Source: Thermomicrobiales bacterium (GTDB lineage: Bacteria; Chloroflexota; Chloroflexia; Thermomicrobiales; CFX8). From it: DNA of 58,235 nucleotides. Below, one piece after another: positions 47,241-56,188 of this stretch; the first letter of the stretch is position 1, and every line of letters starts with the position of its first letter. Both the position numbers and the translations under genes were made by a program. The stretch spans positions 1-58,235 of the forward strand of contig JAMLIA010000012.1 of the NCBI GenBank assembly GCA_023954495.1, given 5' to 3'. Below the pieces are notes generated by a model that was not told the origin of the DNA, did no database searches, and saw only the letters and a list, made by a program, of their open reading frames with translations.

Positions 47241-48089
47241 ATGCCGTTGACCAGACCGACGTGGCCCGGTGGCGCGAACTGCGCAGTGACGTTGACGTTC
47301 GACAACTTCGGCGAGTCGTTCGACTTGCTGCGCTACGGGCACGCTGGCGGTGCGAATGCCGATGGCATCTACGCAGCCCGTCGTGGTGTCGAGCGCGTGC
47401 TCGACCTGCTTGCGCGTCGCGGCGTACCCGGCACATTCTTCGTCGAAGGCTGGAACGCACGCAAATACGCAGCCCTGGCGCGCGACGTGGTTGACGCCGG
47501 GCAGGAGATTGCGGCGCACGGCTGGATGCACGAGACCTGGAGTCAGCTCCAGCCCGACAACGAGCGCGATCTGATTCATCGCGCAGTGGACGCGATTACC
47601 GACGCCACCGGCATCCAACCGCTCGGCTGGCGCTCGCCCTCCGGACTGGCGACCGCCTCGACGCTGCGCTTCATCGCCGAAGCCGGATTCCAGTACGACA
47701 GCTCGATGGCGGACGACGACATCCCGTACCTCTTGCAGGCCGATGCTTCATCCAAAGACGAGATCGTCGAGCTGCCGTGGACGTGGACTCTGGACGATGC
47801 CGTCTACTTCGCGCACCCCGGCGCAATCCGCGACCCGCGCAGTGTCGTTGACCAGTGGATCGCCGAGTTCGATGCAGCCTATCTGCACACAGGCTGTTTC
47901 ATGCTCGTGTGCCACCCGCGCTACATCGGTCGCCCGGCCCGCATCGGTGAGCTGGAACGCCTCATCACTCACATCCAGCAGCACGACGACGTCTGGTTCG
48001 CCCGCTGCGACCAACTCGCCGCCGCGACTACTGGACAACCGTGGGCTCCGCACTACCCGGCACCGGCGGTGATGGGGGATGGGGAGTAG
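47241..48089 (+). CDS. Polysaccharide deacetylase (NodB-type), PuuE-like
   Basis: A 282-residue NodB-homology protein from ATG 47241. LTFDNFGES gives the first Asp, EIAAHGWMHETW the two metal His, and PLGWRSPSG the conserved Arg. The fold class includes chitin/peptidoglycan deacetylases and allantoinase-like PuuE; the lack of signal peptide and the HGWMHE form fit the cytoplasmic PuuE branch better. A wall role is possible but not supported by any export signal. The frame extends upstream to 47133 with no better start. Confidence 0.85.
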   Translation: MPLTRPTWPGGANCAVTLTFDNFGESFDLLRYGHAGGANADGIYAARRGVERVLDLLARRGVPGTFFVEGWNARKYAALARDVVDAGQEIAAHGWMHETWSQLQPDNERDLIHRAVDAITDATGIQPLGWRSPSGLATASTLRFIAEAGFQYDSSMADDDIPYLLQADASSKDEIVELPWTWTLDDAVYFAHPGAIRDPRSVVDQWIAEFDAAYLHTGCFMLVCHPRYIGRPARIGELERLITHIQQHDDVWFARCDQLAAATTGQPWAPHYPAPAVMGDGE

Positions 48090-48994
48090 CACACACCTGG
48101 CATAGACCGGTTCACGATGATTCACGATGCCGTGCGGTACAGACTTGCAGCAGCGGAGTGCCGAGCGGACCGCCCCTCACTTATGAGTTCATAGACGGAG
48201 CTGTAGGGGGTGTTTCAGCCTGTCCTTGACAATGTCACGCTGCACATGTGACTGCGCTTGACCGGGGGCCCATGTAGCAACGTAGCTGCCCAGCGGGCTT
48301 CGTGGACCGTGTGTGACGAGCGAACCAGGTTACTGGTCCAGGTGAGCATCCGCAGCGCTCGCAGCTCGTTCGGCTACCTTGAGTGACGGAAGCCACGGAC
48401 TGCGCGTCTCCCGAGCATCGGTTGGCAGACGAATGCTCTGATCACACCTGAAGTCCTCGAAACAGCGCTCTTGAAAGCCAGCTCGACTCATGGCTGATGA
48501 GCGGATTTCTGTGCATCTCATTGATAGACATACATAAATACCAAGTTAAAGAGCCAAAATCTGTGCCGCCCGATGTCGCCGCTGCGCGCCACGCCGAAAT
48601 GCAAGCGGGTACATTACCGAAGAGTGAATCCGAAATCGATTGCACGATTCTGTTTTTCCTGCTACGGTGTGACCTGACACGTGTCACCAATAGATATTGC
48701 CAGCTAATACTTCCATGATGCCTCTCGGTTGAGCACAAACATGCTGGTCAATGAACCTCAGAAACATTGTGTCCAGTATCCGAGGCATCCAACCATCCAT
48801 CTCTAGCAATCCAATCGGCCCGAGGTTTGCATCTTCTTATGCCAAACAGTATTTATTGAACGCAATTCGCCTGTGTGTTGGTGAGTTCTGGAGCGAAGCA
48901 TAGAGCAATCACTCCACAAGAAGAAAGGAAGATGGATACACAACAATAGGCGTGTCCTGTTGAAAGTTTGTTCGTTATGAGGGGAGACACGAAC
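48090..48994. other. Long non-coding stretch before the ureohydrolase island
   Basis: About 900 bases without a convincing gene. Open frames at 48497-48718 (+) and 48442-48738 (-) lack ribosome-binding sites and recognisable domains. From about 48480 the DNA becomes more AT-rich. It contains the TGACACGTGTCA palindrome and an 8-base inverted pair GATGCCTC (48717-48724) / GAGGCATC (48780-48787). I read it as a junction of a transferred segment plus the regulatory region of the next operon. Confidence 0.5.
48675..48686. promoter_or_regulatory. Perfect 12-bp palindrome, probable operator
   Basis: TGACACGTGTCA is an exact palindrome within an AT-rich region. A possible promoter lies just before it (TTGCAC at 48640-48645, 17-base spacer, TACGGT at 48663-48668). 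GntR/TetR-type regulators bind sites of this form. It lies about 310 bases before the ureohydrolase-1 start, so the leader would be long. No regulator gene is adjacent. Confidence 0.4.
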
Positions 48995-49948
48995 TTGTCG
49001 TCAATTATTCCAGTGCCGTCAGGGCATCCGACGTTCATGGATGTGCCACGATGTGTAGATCTCAGCACACTCGAGGCTGACATCGCCATCATTGGCGTTC
49101 CGTACGGTGTGCCGTATCACATGTCAGGAGCTACTCAGGTATCGAGCACGTCTCCAGGCACCGTGCGTGAGCAGTCGATGCGCTTTCCACGCTTTCTGAC
49201 GCATTACGACTACGACTTCGGCGGCGACATCTTCAATGGTCGAGATGTCAAGATCGTTGACTGCGGCGATGTTGAGATGACACCTGGCGCGTACGAGGAG
49301 AATAGCCGGGCGACGACGGATGTCATTCGGGCGATTCTGGACCGCGGCGCGGTGCCAATCGTGCTCGGCGGCGACCATGCAATCCCCATTCCCGTCATGC
49401 GTGCGTATGAGGACCATGGCCCGATCTTCGTTGTTCAGCTCGACGAACATCTCGATTGGCGGGAAGAAGTGAACGGCGTCCGTGAAGGGCTATCGAGTCC
49501 GATGCGACGCGCTTCCGAGATGAGCTGGGTCAGTGGAATGGCACAGATTGGGCTGCGCGCTGTTGGTAGTGCTCGCCAGGGAGAAGTGGACGACGCAATT
49601 GCCTACGGCAGCATTCTGGTAGGTGCTGAGGAGCTGCACAGGGTTGGCGTCGAGGCAGTGCTGGAGCGGATTCCTGCGGGGCAACGCTACTACATCACCT
49701 TCGACGCTGACGGGCTCGATCCCACAATCGCTCCGGGAGTGCTCACGCCGGGGTTCGGCGGCATCGACTATTACGAAGCGTCGAACCTCCTCCGTGGTCT
49801 GGCCCGGCGGGGCACAATCGTCGGTTTGGACTTCGTCGAAATCGTGCCTCATCTGGATGTCAACAACACGACAAGCCTTGTGGCTGCGCGATTGATCCTC
49901 AACCTGATTGGGCAAATGGCCTGGTCGGGTCAGATTGGTCGAACCTGA
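48995..49948 (+). CDS. Ureohydrolase (agmatinase/arginase family), copy 1
   Basis: A 317-residue protein. I place the start at TTG 48995, which follows AGGGGAGACACGAAC and aligns with the start of copy 2 (MSLIEPVPVG); the in-frame ATG at 48977 overlaps that ribosome-binding site. Mn-ligand motifs are LGGDHAIPIP, the variant LDEHLDW (usually DAHxD) and TFDADGLDPTIAP. The family hydrolyses guanidino compounds to urea and an amine. The substrate cannot be told; the insertion HYDYDFGGDIFNG fits neither classical agmatinase nor arginase that I know. It is followed 32 bases later by the M20 gene. Confidence 0.88.
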   Translation: MSSIIPVPSGHPTFMDVPRCVDLSTLEADIAIIGVPYGVPYHMSGATQVSSTSPGTVREQSMRFPRFLTHYDYDFGGDIFNGRDVKIVDCGDVEMTPGAYEENSRATTDVIRAILDRGAVPIVLGGDHAIPIPVMRAYEDHGPIFVVQLDEHLDWREEVNGVREGLSSPMRRASEMSWVSGMAQIGLRAVGSARQGEVDDAIAYGSILVGAEELHRVGVEAVLERIPAGQRYYITFDADGLDPTIAPGVLTPGFGGIDYYEASNLLRGLARRGTIVGLDFVEIVPHLDVNNTTSLVAARLILNLIGQMAWSGQIGRT

Positions 49949-49980
49949 GGAGTGCGCTGCGTTGATAGGAGAGTGATGAG

Positions 49981-51246
49981 ATGGCCCTCGACAAGTCGCT
50001 CATCCTGAACAGCATCGAGCAACGACAAGCCGAGTTCATTGACCTGTGTAGCAAGATCGTTCAAATCCCGAGCGAGAACCCGCCTGGGGACACGACCGAG
50101 CTAACGAGCTTCATCTCCGGGATCCTCTCACAATGGGGGATCGAACATACGGTACTGGAGCCACGCCCAGGCAATCCAATGATCCTTGCATCAGCCGGCA
50201 GCGATGCTGGTCGACATCTTGTCCTGAACGGGCATCTCGACGTATTCCCGGCCGATGATCCTGCGTTGTGGTCGACACCCCCGTTCTCCGGGCTGGTTGA
50301 GGACGGCAAGATCATGGGACGTGGTGCGGCTGATATGAAGGGTGGAACGACCGCCTCGTTGATTGCGTTCCTCTTGCTCCATCAGCATGCAGACCAGCTC
50401 AACGATCGCGTGAGTCTGACTCTCGTCTCGGACGAAGAGAGTGGCGGTGCCTGGGGCGCGGCATGGCTTCTGGACAACCATCCGGAATATGTCGGTGATG
50501 CACTGCTCAACGCCGAACCTACCGGGCTCGATACCGTTTGGATCGGCGAGAAGGGCATCAGCTGGCTGAAGCTCGTCGCTGAAGGTGAAGCTGGTCACGG
50601 TTCGACCGGACGTGGCGAAAACGCGATCACCCGTCTGTCAGAAGCGGTTCTCGTTGCACGGACAATCTCAGATCTGGAGGGCGAGGCACCACATGATCTC
50701 GTCCCGGTTCTGGAAGAACAGGCGAAACGGCCGATCTTTGGTGGGGGACAACTGCACGGAGACCTGCTAACCCGCTGCTCGGTGAACGTCGGCATGATCC
50801 AGGGCGGGATTAAGACGAACGTTGTCCCACGTCGGGCCGAAGCCGAAGTGGATATTCGCGTCCCGCTTGGTGTCCTTCCGAGCGATGCCCGCGACGAGGT
50901 CACTCAAAGGCTCCGGGCAGCGGGACTGGCCGACATTCGCGTCGAGCCTGTCGAGCACCAGACGTGCCCCGCGACAGTGATCTCGCCAAACGACCTGCTC
51001 TTGAAGATCTTGAAGTCCAACGCCAAAGAATTGATTGGGTCGGAGCCGGCACCTGGTCTGTGCCCTGGTGCTACCGATGGACGGTTTTGGCGAGCGAGAG
51101 GAGTGTCGACAGTCATATACGGGCCGACCAGCTATCACATGGCCGAACCAGACGAATACATCTTCATTGACGACTTCCTGAACACCCTTCGAGTTCACTC
51201 CGCGACTGCCGTCGACTACTTGAACCTGTCGGCAACTGGCAAATGA
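49981..51246 (+). CDS. M20-family amidohydrolase (ArgE/DapE-like), copy 1
   Basis: A 421-residue zinc amidohydrolase. Motifs are NGHLDVFP, GRGAADMKGG, SDEESGG, NAEPTG and, in the lid/dimer domain, GEAGHGSTGRGENA. The C-terminal GPTSYHMAEPDEYI holds a His, though not exactly in the canonical position. Family members remove acyl groups from N-acyl amino acids or diamines (acetylornithine, succinyl-DAP) or cleave dipeptides. Paired with the ureohydrolase before it, it may deacylate a guanidino-amine conjugate. The start has GGAGAGTGATGAG. Confidence 0.9.
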   Translation: MALDKSLILNSIEQRQAEFIDLCSKIVQIPSENPPGDTTELTSFISGILSQWGIEHTVLEPRPGNPMILASAGSDAGRHLVLNGHLDVFPADDPALWSTPPFSGLVEDGKIMGRGAADMKGGTTASLIAFLLLHQHADQLNDRVSLTLVSDEESGGAWGAAWLLDNHPEYVGDALLNAEPTGLDTVWIGEKGISWLKLVAEGEAGHGSTGRGENAITRLSEAVLVARTISDLEGEAPHDLVPVLEEQAKRPIFGGGQLHGDLLTRCSVNVGMIQGGIKTNVVPRRAEAEVDIRVPLGVLPSDARDEVTQRLRAAGLADIRVEPVEHQTCPATVISPNDLLLKILKSNAKELIGSEPAPGLCPGATDGRFWRARGVSTVIYGPTSYHMAEPDEYIFIDDFLNTLRVHSATAVDYLNLSATGK

Positions 51247-51327
51247 TCCGTTGATTGATCCGCTGCACGTTGATCGAACTGACGACGGATTGCTACGCAC
51301 GAACGGCCTGAAAATGAGAGGTGTCAC

Positions 51328-53247
51328 ATGAACGAGCAGACAATCTTGGAACAACTGCGACGCGACGCGGCGCATGGCCTGATCGGACGACGATCGCTCC
51401 TGAAGCGGGCGATGGCCCTGGGGTTGGGTGCCCCTGTCATTGCTGGCTTGCTCGCCGCCTGCGGCGGTGATGACAGCGACGCAACTTCGACTACTGCATC
51501 ATCAGACAGCACCAGCCCAACCGCAGAGTCTGGCGACGAGCCGTCTCCAACTGAAGCAAGCGAATCGCCGACGGAAGCCGGCGAGTCCCCAACAGAAGGC
51601 TCGACAGGCACAGCAGGTCGGGGTGAAGGCGACACGCTCCGCATTCTGAACTGGCAAGCCCCGACGAATCTCAATCCGCACTTCTCGCAGGGCTATCACA
51701 ACTCTGCACCGGCGCAGATGGTCCTCGAGCCTCTTCTGATTGTCGACGCGGCGGGCGACATGGTGCCGATTCTGATCGAGGAGGTGCCTACGCTCGAAAA
51801 TGGTGGCATCGCTGCCGATGGCAAGACCATCACGTTTACCCTGATTGAGGGGCTTGTCTGGTCGGACAACACGCCATTTACGTCCGACGACGCCCGCTTC
51901 ACCTGGGAATGGGTGTTGGCACCCGGGTCGCAGGCAACATCGACTGAGACATTCGAAACCATCTCCGATGTCGAAGTCGTTGATGAGCGGACCTTCATCG
52001 TGCATTACGAGGAGCCCGATCCGGCCTGGTACAACGCATTCTCGCGTGGCCCAGGTCTTGGTGGCCAGATCCTGCCAAAGCACCTCCTGAGCGAATCAAT
52101 GGGTGAGGAGTCTGTCAACGATCCCTTTAACCTCAACCCGATCGGTACCGGTCCATACAAGATCACGGAGTTTCGTCCGGGCGACGTCGTTCTCTACGAG
52201 ATCAACGATCTTTACCGCGAGCCGGACAAGCCCTTCTTCAAGCAGGTTGAGTTCAAGGGCGGTGGCGATGCCCCGGCTGCCGCGCGAGCTGTGCTCTCGA
52301 CGGGCGAGGTCGATTACGCCCCAAATCTGCAGGTAGAAACGCAGCTCCTGGAGCAGATGGAAGGCGAAGGCATCGGGAAGCTGGTTTCCACGTTCGCTGG
52401 GACCGTCGAGCAGATTCTCATCAACTTCGCCGATCCAAACACCGAGATAGACGGCGCGCGGTCTGAGCCATCAACTCAGCACCCGTTCCTGTCTGACATC
52501 GCCGTTCGGCAGGCTCTGGTTCTTGGTTGTGATCGGGAGACTGTCACAACCCAACTCTACGGCGCAACCGGCGAGGCCACAGCCAACGTCATTGCTGCAC
52601 CGGCAAACTTCGTGTCGCCAAACACATCGATCACGTTCGATCCGGATGCAGGCGCTGCACTGCTGGAGGAGGCAGGCTGGACAGGTACTCCTCGCGCGAA
52701 GGACGGCGTTGAAATCAACATCCTGTACCAGACGTCGATCAATCAATTGCGCCAGAAGACGCAGGAGATCATCAAGCAGTCGTGGGAAGGGATGGGACTG
52801 ACCGTACAGCTGAAGTCGATCGATGCAGCCGTCTACTTCTCGGCTGACGCGGGCAATCCGGACACATGGTCGCACTTTTACGCGGACGTGGAGATGGCGG
52901 CAATCACTACCAACCCGTTCCCTCAGCCGCTGATGCGGTACTGGCTCTCAGCCGATCCTGACGTCGATCTTCCACAGAAGAGCAATGGCTGGAGCGGCCG
53001 GAACTTGACGCGGTGGCAGAACCAGGAATTCAACGAACTCTACGATCAAGTCCGAACTGAGCTGGATCCGGCGAAGCAAGCCGAACTCTTCATCGGGATG
53101 AACGATCTGATTGTGGACGATGTCGCAACGATCCCACTCGTCCACCGTGCCACTCCCGCTGGGCAAACCATCAAGCTGGTTGGCAACAACCCCAGCCCGT
53201 GGACTGAGTTCACCTGGGACATCGCCAACTGGAAGATGGATGGCTAA
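51328..53247 (+). CDS. Oligopeptide-type ABC transporter substrate-binding lipoprotein
   Basis: A 639-residue SBP_bac_5 (DppA/OppA-type) binding protein. The N-terminus has GRRSLLKRAMALGLGAPVIAGLLAAC with lipobox Cys45, a twin-arginine-like motif, then a Ser/Thr/Glu/Pro linker. Family stretches are LRILNWQAPTNLNPHF, ITFTLIEGLVWSDNTPFTSDDA and GTGPYKITEFRPGD. It should catch peptides or similar ligands outside the cell. No permease or ATPase gene is next to it, so it must share a transporter encoded elsewhere. Confidence 0.92.
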   Translation: MNEQTILEQLRRDAAHGLIGRRSLLKRAMALGLGAPVIAGLLAACGGDDSDATSTTASSDSTSPTAESGDEPSPTEASESPTEAGESPTEGSTGTAGRGEGDTLRILNWQAPTNLNPHFSQGYHNSAPAQMVLEPLLIVDAAGDMVPILIEEVPTLENGGIAADGKTITFTLIEGLVWSDNTPFTSDDARFTWEWVLAPGSQATSTETFETISDVEVVDERTFIVHYEEPDPAWYNAFSRGPGLGGQILPKHLLSESMGEESVNDPFNLNPIGTGPYKITEFRPGDVVLYEINDLYREPDKPFFKQVEFKGGGDAPAAARAVLSTGEVDYAPNLQVETQLLEQMEGEGIGKLVSTFAGTVEQILINFADPNTEIDGARSEPSTQHPFLSDIAVRQALVLGCDRETVTTQLYGATGEATANVIAAPANFVSPNTSITFDPDAGAALLEEAGWTGTPRAKDGVEINILYQTSINQLRQKTQEIIKQSWEGMGLTVQLKSIDAAVYFSADAGNPDTWSHFYADVEMAAITTNPFPQPLMRYWLSADPDVDLPQKSNGWSGRNLTRWQNQEFNELYDQVRTELDPAKQAELFIGMNDLIVDDVATIPLVHRATPAGQTIKLVGNNPSPWTEFTWDIANWKMDG

Positions 53248-53253
53248 GTCCTG

Positions 53254-53285
53254 CGGCGATGGCTGGTCCACACCAGCCATCGCCG
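53254..53285 (+). terminator. Perfect hairpin after the peptide-binding-protein gene
   Basis: CGGCGATGGCTGG (53254-53266) pairs perfectly with CCAGCCATCGCCG (53273-53285) around TCCACA, 6 bases after the stop. It has no T-run but probably limits read-through into ureohydrolase-2. Confidence 0.65.
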
Positions 53286-53378
53286 TTCAGCGCTGCTCAA
53301 TGGCGATCGTGTTCAGACTTGGTGTTTGAACGCGTGACCTTCGCGGAAGAGCTGTTACAGAATGTGAGTGAATGAGAG

Positions 53379-54335
53379 ATGAGCTTGATAGAACCAGTTC
53401 CCGTTGGAGACCCATCGTTCCTGAATGCGCCTCGACTGGATGACCTCGGATCGCTTGATGCCGACATCGCGGTGTTCGGTGTTGTCGGTGGTCCGCCATA
53501 CGATATGGAAGGCGCGAAGTACCCGGCCGGTGGTGCAACGCAATCGGTTCGCGCACAATCACAGATGTATGCGAACTTGACGACGCATTATGACTTCGAC
53601 TTCGGCGGGTCGATGTTCGCTGACCGGGATGTGCGCATCGTCGATTGTGGCGACGTAGCAATGGAGCCGGGTGACTTTCAGAACAATACTGAGGTCACCA
53701 GGCATGTTACCGAATCGATCCTGGCACGTGGTGCGGTGCCGTTTGCAATCGGCGGCAGCCATGAGATTTCGATTCCAATTTTTCAGGCTTTCGCTGACCA
53801 GGAGCCGTTCTACCTTGTGCAGATTGACGCGCATTACGATTGGCGTGACGACGTGAACGGCGTCCGCGAGGGGTTGTCGAGTGTTATGCGGCGCGCGTCC
53901 GAGATGCCGCATGTTCTCGGCATGGCTCAAATCGGCTTGCGGGGTGTGGGAAGTGCGCGCCAGGAAGAAGCTGACGCCGCGCTGGCCTATGGGAAGAGTC
54001 TCATTATCGGTGCTGAGGAAGTCCATTCTGCCAGCATTGACAATGTCATTGACCGGCTTCCTGACCACGATCGCTATTACGTGACGTTCGATATTGACGG
54101 GATGGATCCGACCATTGCTCCCGCAGTTGGCACGGCTGCGTTTGGTGGACTGGGCTACTACGAGGCATTTCATGTGCTCCGAAGTGTGGCTCAGAAGGGC
54201 AAGGTAGTCGGGTTTGACCTTCCCGTCGTGCGCCCACACCTGGATGTCAGCAACCGCACCAGCTTGCTCGCTGCTCGCATGATGCTCAGCATGATCGGCT
54301 GGATGGCACACACAGGGCAGATCGGACAATCCTGA
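53379..54335 (+). CDS. Ureohydrolase (agmatinase/arginase family), copy 2
   Basis: A 318-residue paralogue of the protein at 48995-49948. It shares the DFDFGGSMFADRDVRIVDCGDV and WRDDVNGVREGLSSVMRRASEM stretches. Motifs are QIDAHYDW and TFDIDGMDPTIAP, both canonical. The first motif reads GGSHE where GGDH is usual, so Ser replaces the Asp next to the metal His; copy 1 keeps GGDH but alters DAHxD. The paralogues may thus prefer different substrates. The M20 gene copy 2 follows 37 bases later. Confidence 0.88.
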   Translation: MSLIEPVPVGDPSFLNAPRLDDLGSLDADIAVFGVVGGPPYDMEGAKYPAGGATQSVRAQSQMYANLTTHYDFDFGGSMFADRDVRIVDCGDVAMEPGDFQNNTEVTRHVTESILARGAVPFAIGGSHEISIPIFQAFADQEPFYLVQIDAHYDWRDDVNGVREGLSSVMRRASEMPHVLGMAQIGLRGVGSARQEEADAALAYGKSLIIGAEEVHSASIDNVIDRLPDHDRYYVTFDIDGMDPTIAPAVGTAAFGGLGYYEAFHVLRSVAQKGKVVGFDLPVVRPHLDVSNRTSLLAARMMLSMIGWMAHTGQIGQS

Positions 54336-54372
54336 CAACAGACGCTGGACTAGTCAGAACAGGAAGAGTGAC

Positions 54373-55617
54373 GTGCGAGACCCACGATCGTATCTGCAGG
54401 ACAGATTGCGCAGCAGTCGTGATGAGATCATTGAGCTTGTGCAGCACATGGTGCAGATCCCCAGCGAAAATCCGCCCGGAGACACAACCGAACTCTATGC
54501 ATACGTAGCGGGCTATCTCGAAGAACGCGGCCTGAGCGTGGAAACCGTGGCGCCGCAGGCGCACCTACCGAACCTCGTAGCGTCATACACCGGTGCAAAT
54601 CCCGGAAAGCATCTGGTGCTCAATGGCCATCTTGATGTTTTTCCGGCAGGCGACCATGCTTCTTGGTCGGACGATCCGTTCTCCGGTCTCGTCCGCGACG
54701 GGAAGATGTTCGGGCGCGGTGTGTCCGATATGAAGGTCGGCACTGCTGCGTCGATTCTGACCTATATCTACCTTGCAGAAGTACGCGACCATCTCAAGGG
54801 CACGCTCACCCTCACCGCCGTATCGGATGAAGAAACTGGTGGTAAGTGGGGATCGCAATACCTCGTTGACAATCGCCCGGATGTGCTCGGGGACTGCCTG
54901 TTGAATGGCGAACCAAGCACGCCAGGAATGGTGCGTTTTGGCGAGAAGGGCCCGCTCTGGTTGGCGATGAGTGTGAGTTCCCACGGGGGACACGGTGCCT
55001 ATACCCACCAGAGCTCCAACGCGATCATTAAGGCTGCTGACATCATTGCTGATCTGAAGCATCTCACCGGACTGCCCATCTCAATTCCGCCCGCCGTAGA
55101 TGCGAAGATCGAGGCTGCCCGCGCAGGCTTCGATGCGCACCTCGGTGAGGGTGCGACAGACACAGTCAAACAGGTGACACTCAACATTGGGATGATTAGC
55201 GGTGGCGTCAAGATGAACGTCATCGCGGCTGACTGCCGGGTTGAGGTTGACCTGCGCTGCCCAGTTGGCCTTTCATCATCAGAGTTGCTTGCGGCGTTCG
55301 AAGATGTCATCCGTAATTATGAAGGCGTGCAATACGAGATAGTCCAGCAAACAGAGCCTTCATGGAGTGATCCGGATCACGAGATGGTCGGAATTCTGCT
55401 CAATAATGCCGAGGCAATCCGCGGTATTCGTCCGAATCCCGGGATAAGTATTGGCGCGACTGATTGTCGGCTGTGGCGTGAGAAAGGGATTCCGGCGTTT
55501 GTTTACGGCCCAACGCCCTACAACATGGGCGCGCCAGACGAGTTTGTCACGCTGGATGACTTGCTGGGAACGGTACATGTTCATATCTTGAGCGCATTCG
55601 ATTATCTGACGTCCTGA
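54373..55617 (+). CDS. M20-family amidohydrolase (ArgE/DapE-like), copy 2
   Basis: A 414-residue protein from GTG 54373 after AGGAAGAGTGAC. It is paralogous to 49981-51246, sharing QIPSENPPGDTTEL and GHLDVFPAGD. Active-site motifs GRGVSDMKVG, SDEETGG and GEPSTP are present, with SSHGGHGAYTHQSS in the lid. The C-terminal GPTPYNMGAPDEFV has Asn where copy 1 has His, so the last zinc ligand is uncertain and activity may differ. It closes the island before the tRNA gene. Confidence 0.9.
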   Translation: MRDPRSYLQDRLRSSRDEIIELVQHMVQIPSENPPGDTTELYAYVAGYLEERGLSVETVAPQAHLPNLVASYTGANPGKHLVLNGHLDVFPAGDHASWSDDPFSGLVRDGKMFGRGVSDMKVGTAASILTYIYLAEVRDHLKGTLTLTAVSDEETGGKWGSQYLVDNRPDVLGDCLLNGEPSTPGMVRFGEKGPLWLAMSVSSHGGHGAYTHQSSNAIIKAADIIADLKHLTGLPISIPPAVDAKIEAARAGFDAHLGEGATDTVKQVTLNIGMISGGVKMNVIAADCRVEVDLRCPVGLSSSELLAAFEDVIRNYEGVQYEIVQQTEPSWSDPDHEMVGILLNNAEAIRGIRPNPGISIGATDCRLWREKGIPAFVYGPTPYNMGAPDEFVTLDDLLGTVHVHILSAFDYLTS

Positions 55618-55666
55618 TTAGAGTCTAATCTCGGTGCTGCTTTGCAGCCTGAACCTTGTCGTGATC

Positions 55667-55690
55667 GGTGTCAGCCGAAGGGCTGACACC
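55667..55690 (+). terminator. Perfect hairpin after M20 copy 2
   Basis: GGTGTCAGCC and GGCTGACACC pair perfectly around the tetraloop GAAG, 50 bases after the stop. No T-run follows. A smaller GCTGC/GCAGC hairpin (55636-55648) precedes it. No gene is supported in the rest of 55618-55948. Confidence 0.6.
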
Positions 55691-55948
55691 TCGTGCTCCG
55701 TGTGTGACCTGACACTCCCCTTAGCGTCAGGTGGCATCAAGTCGCCGGTATCAGCAACGCCTGGCCATACGCCGATCACCATCGCCCTCACGGCCTGCGC
55801 CTGGTGCGCACTGGTGCCACGCAAGATCCCAATGAAGATCATCGATGGGCTCTTTGACGACTGTGTCGCCACATGGTTGCTGTCAGTTTTGCTGTCAACA
55901 CCTGGACAGGCTCAGGGGTTTCCCCGATATAAATGGGAAAAAGTTCGG

Positions 55949-56031
55949 TGCCGAAGGTGGGAGTCGAACCCACACGACCTTGCGGTCAGCGGTTTTTGAG
56001 ACCGCCGCGTCTGCCATTCCGCCACTCCGGC
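55949..56031 (-). tRNA. tRNA-Leu (anticodon CAA)
   Basis: Read on the minus strand, the 83-base gene begins GCCGGAG and ends CTTCGGC-A, giving a 7-bp acceptor stem with one G-U pair. The anticodon arm is GCGGT-CTCAAAA-ACCGC, so the anticodon is CAA (codon TTG). The long variable arm (ACCGCAAGGT) is typical of tRNA-Leu, and the T arm is GTGGG-TTCGACT-CCCAC. CCA is not encoded. Its 3' end faces the ureohydrolase island, the side where integrases usually insert. Confidence 0.95.
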
Positions 56032-56188
56032 ATCGCCTGGTTGCGACCGCGAAGTATACCGCATCGCCGCTGCGGCTCGCTGTTTGCTAGAGTACGGTGC
56101 CGCCCCATTTTGGGGCTGTTCGATGTTCGCCTTCATCTGTGAGGGTTTCCGATTGTCGTCCCAACCACGAACTCGAGCCGAAGCGACG

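Noticed and set aside
48140-48180. Possible left attachment site matching the tRNA-Leu 3' end
   Set aside because: Only GTGCCGA is shared with the tRNA end, which is too short to count as a duplicated site.
48442-48738. Overlapping open frames in the 900-base gap before the ureohydrolase
   Set aside because: No ribosome-binding site, no recognisable domain, and both strands are open by chance in the AT-richer DNA.
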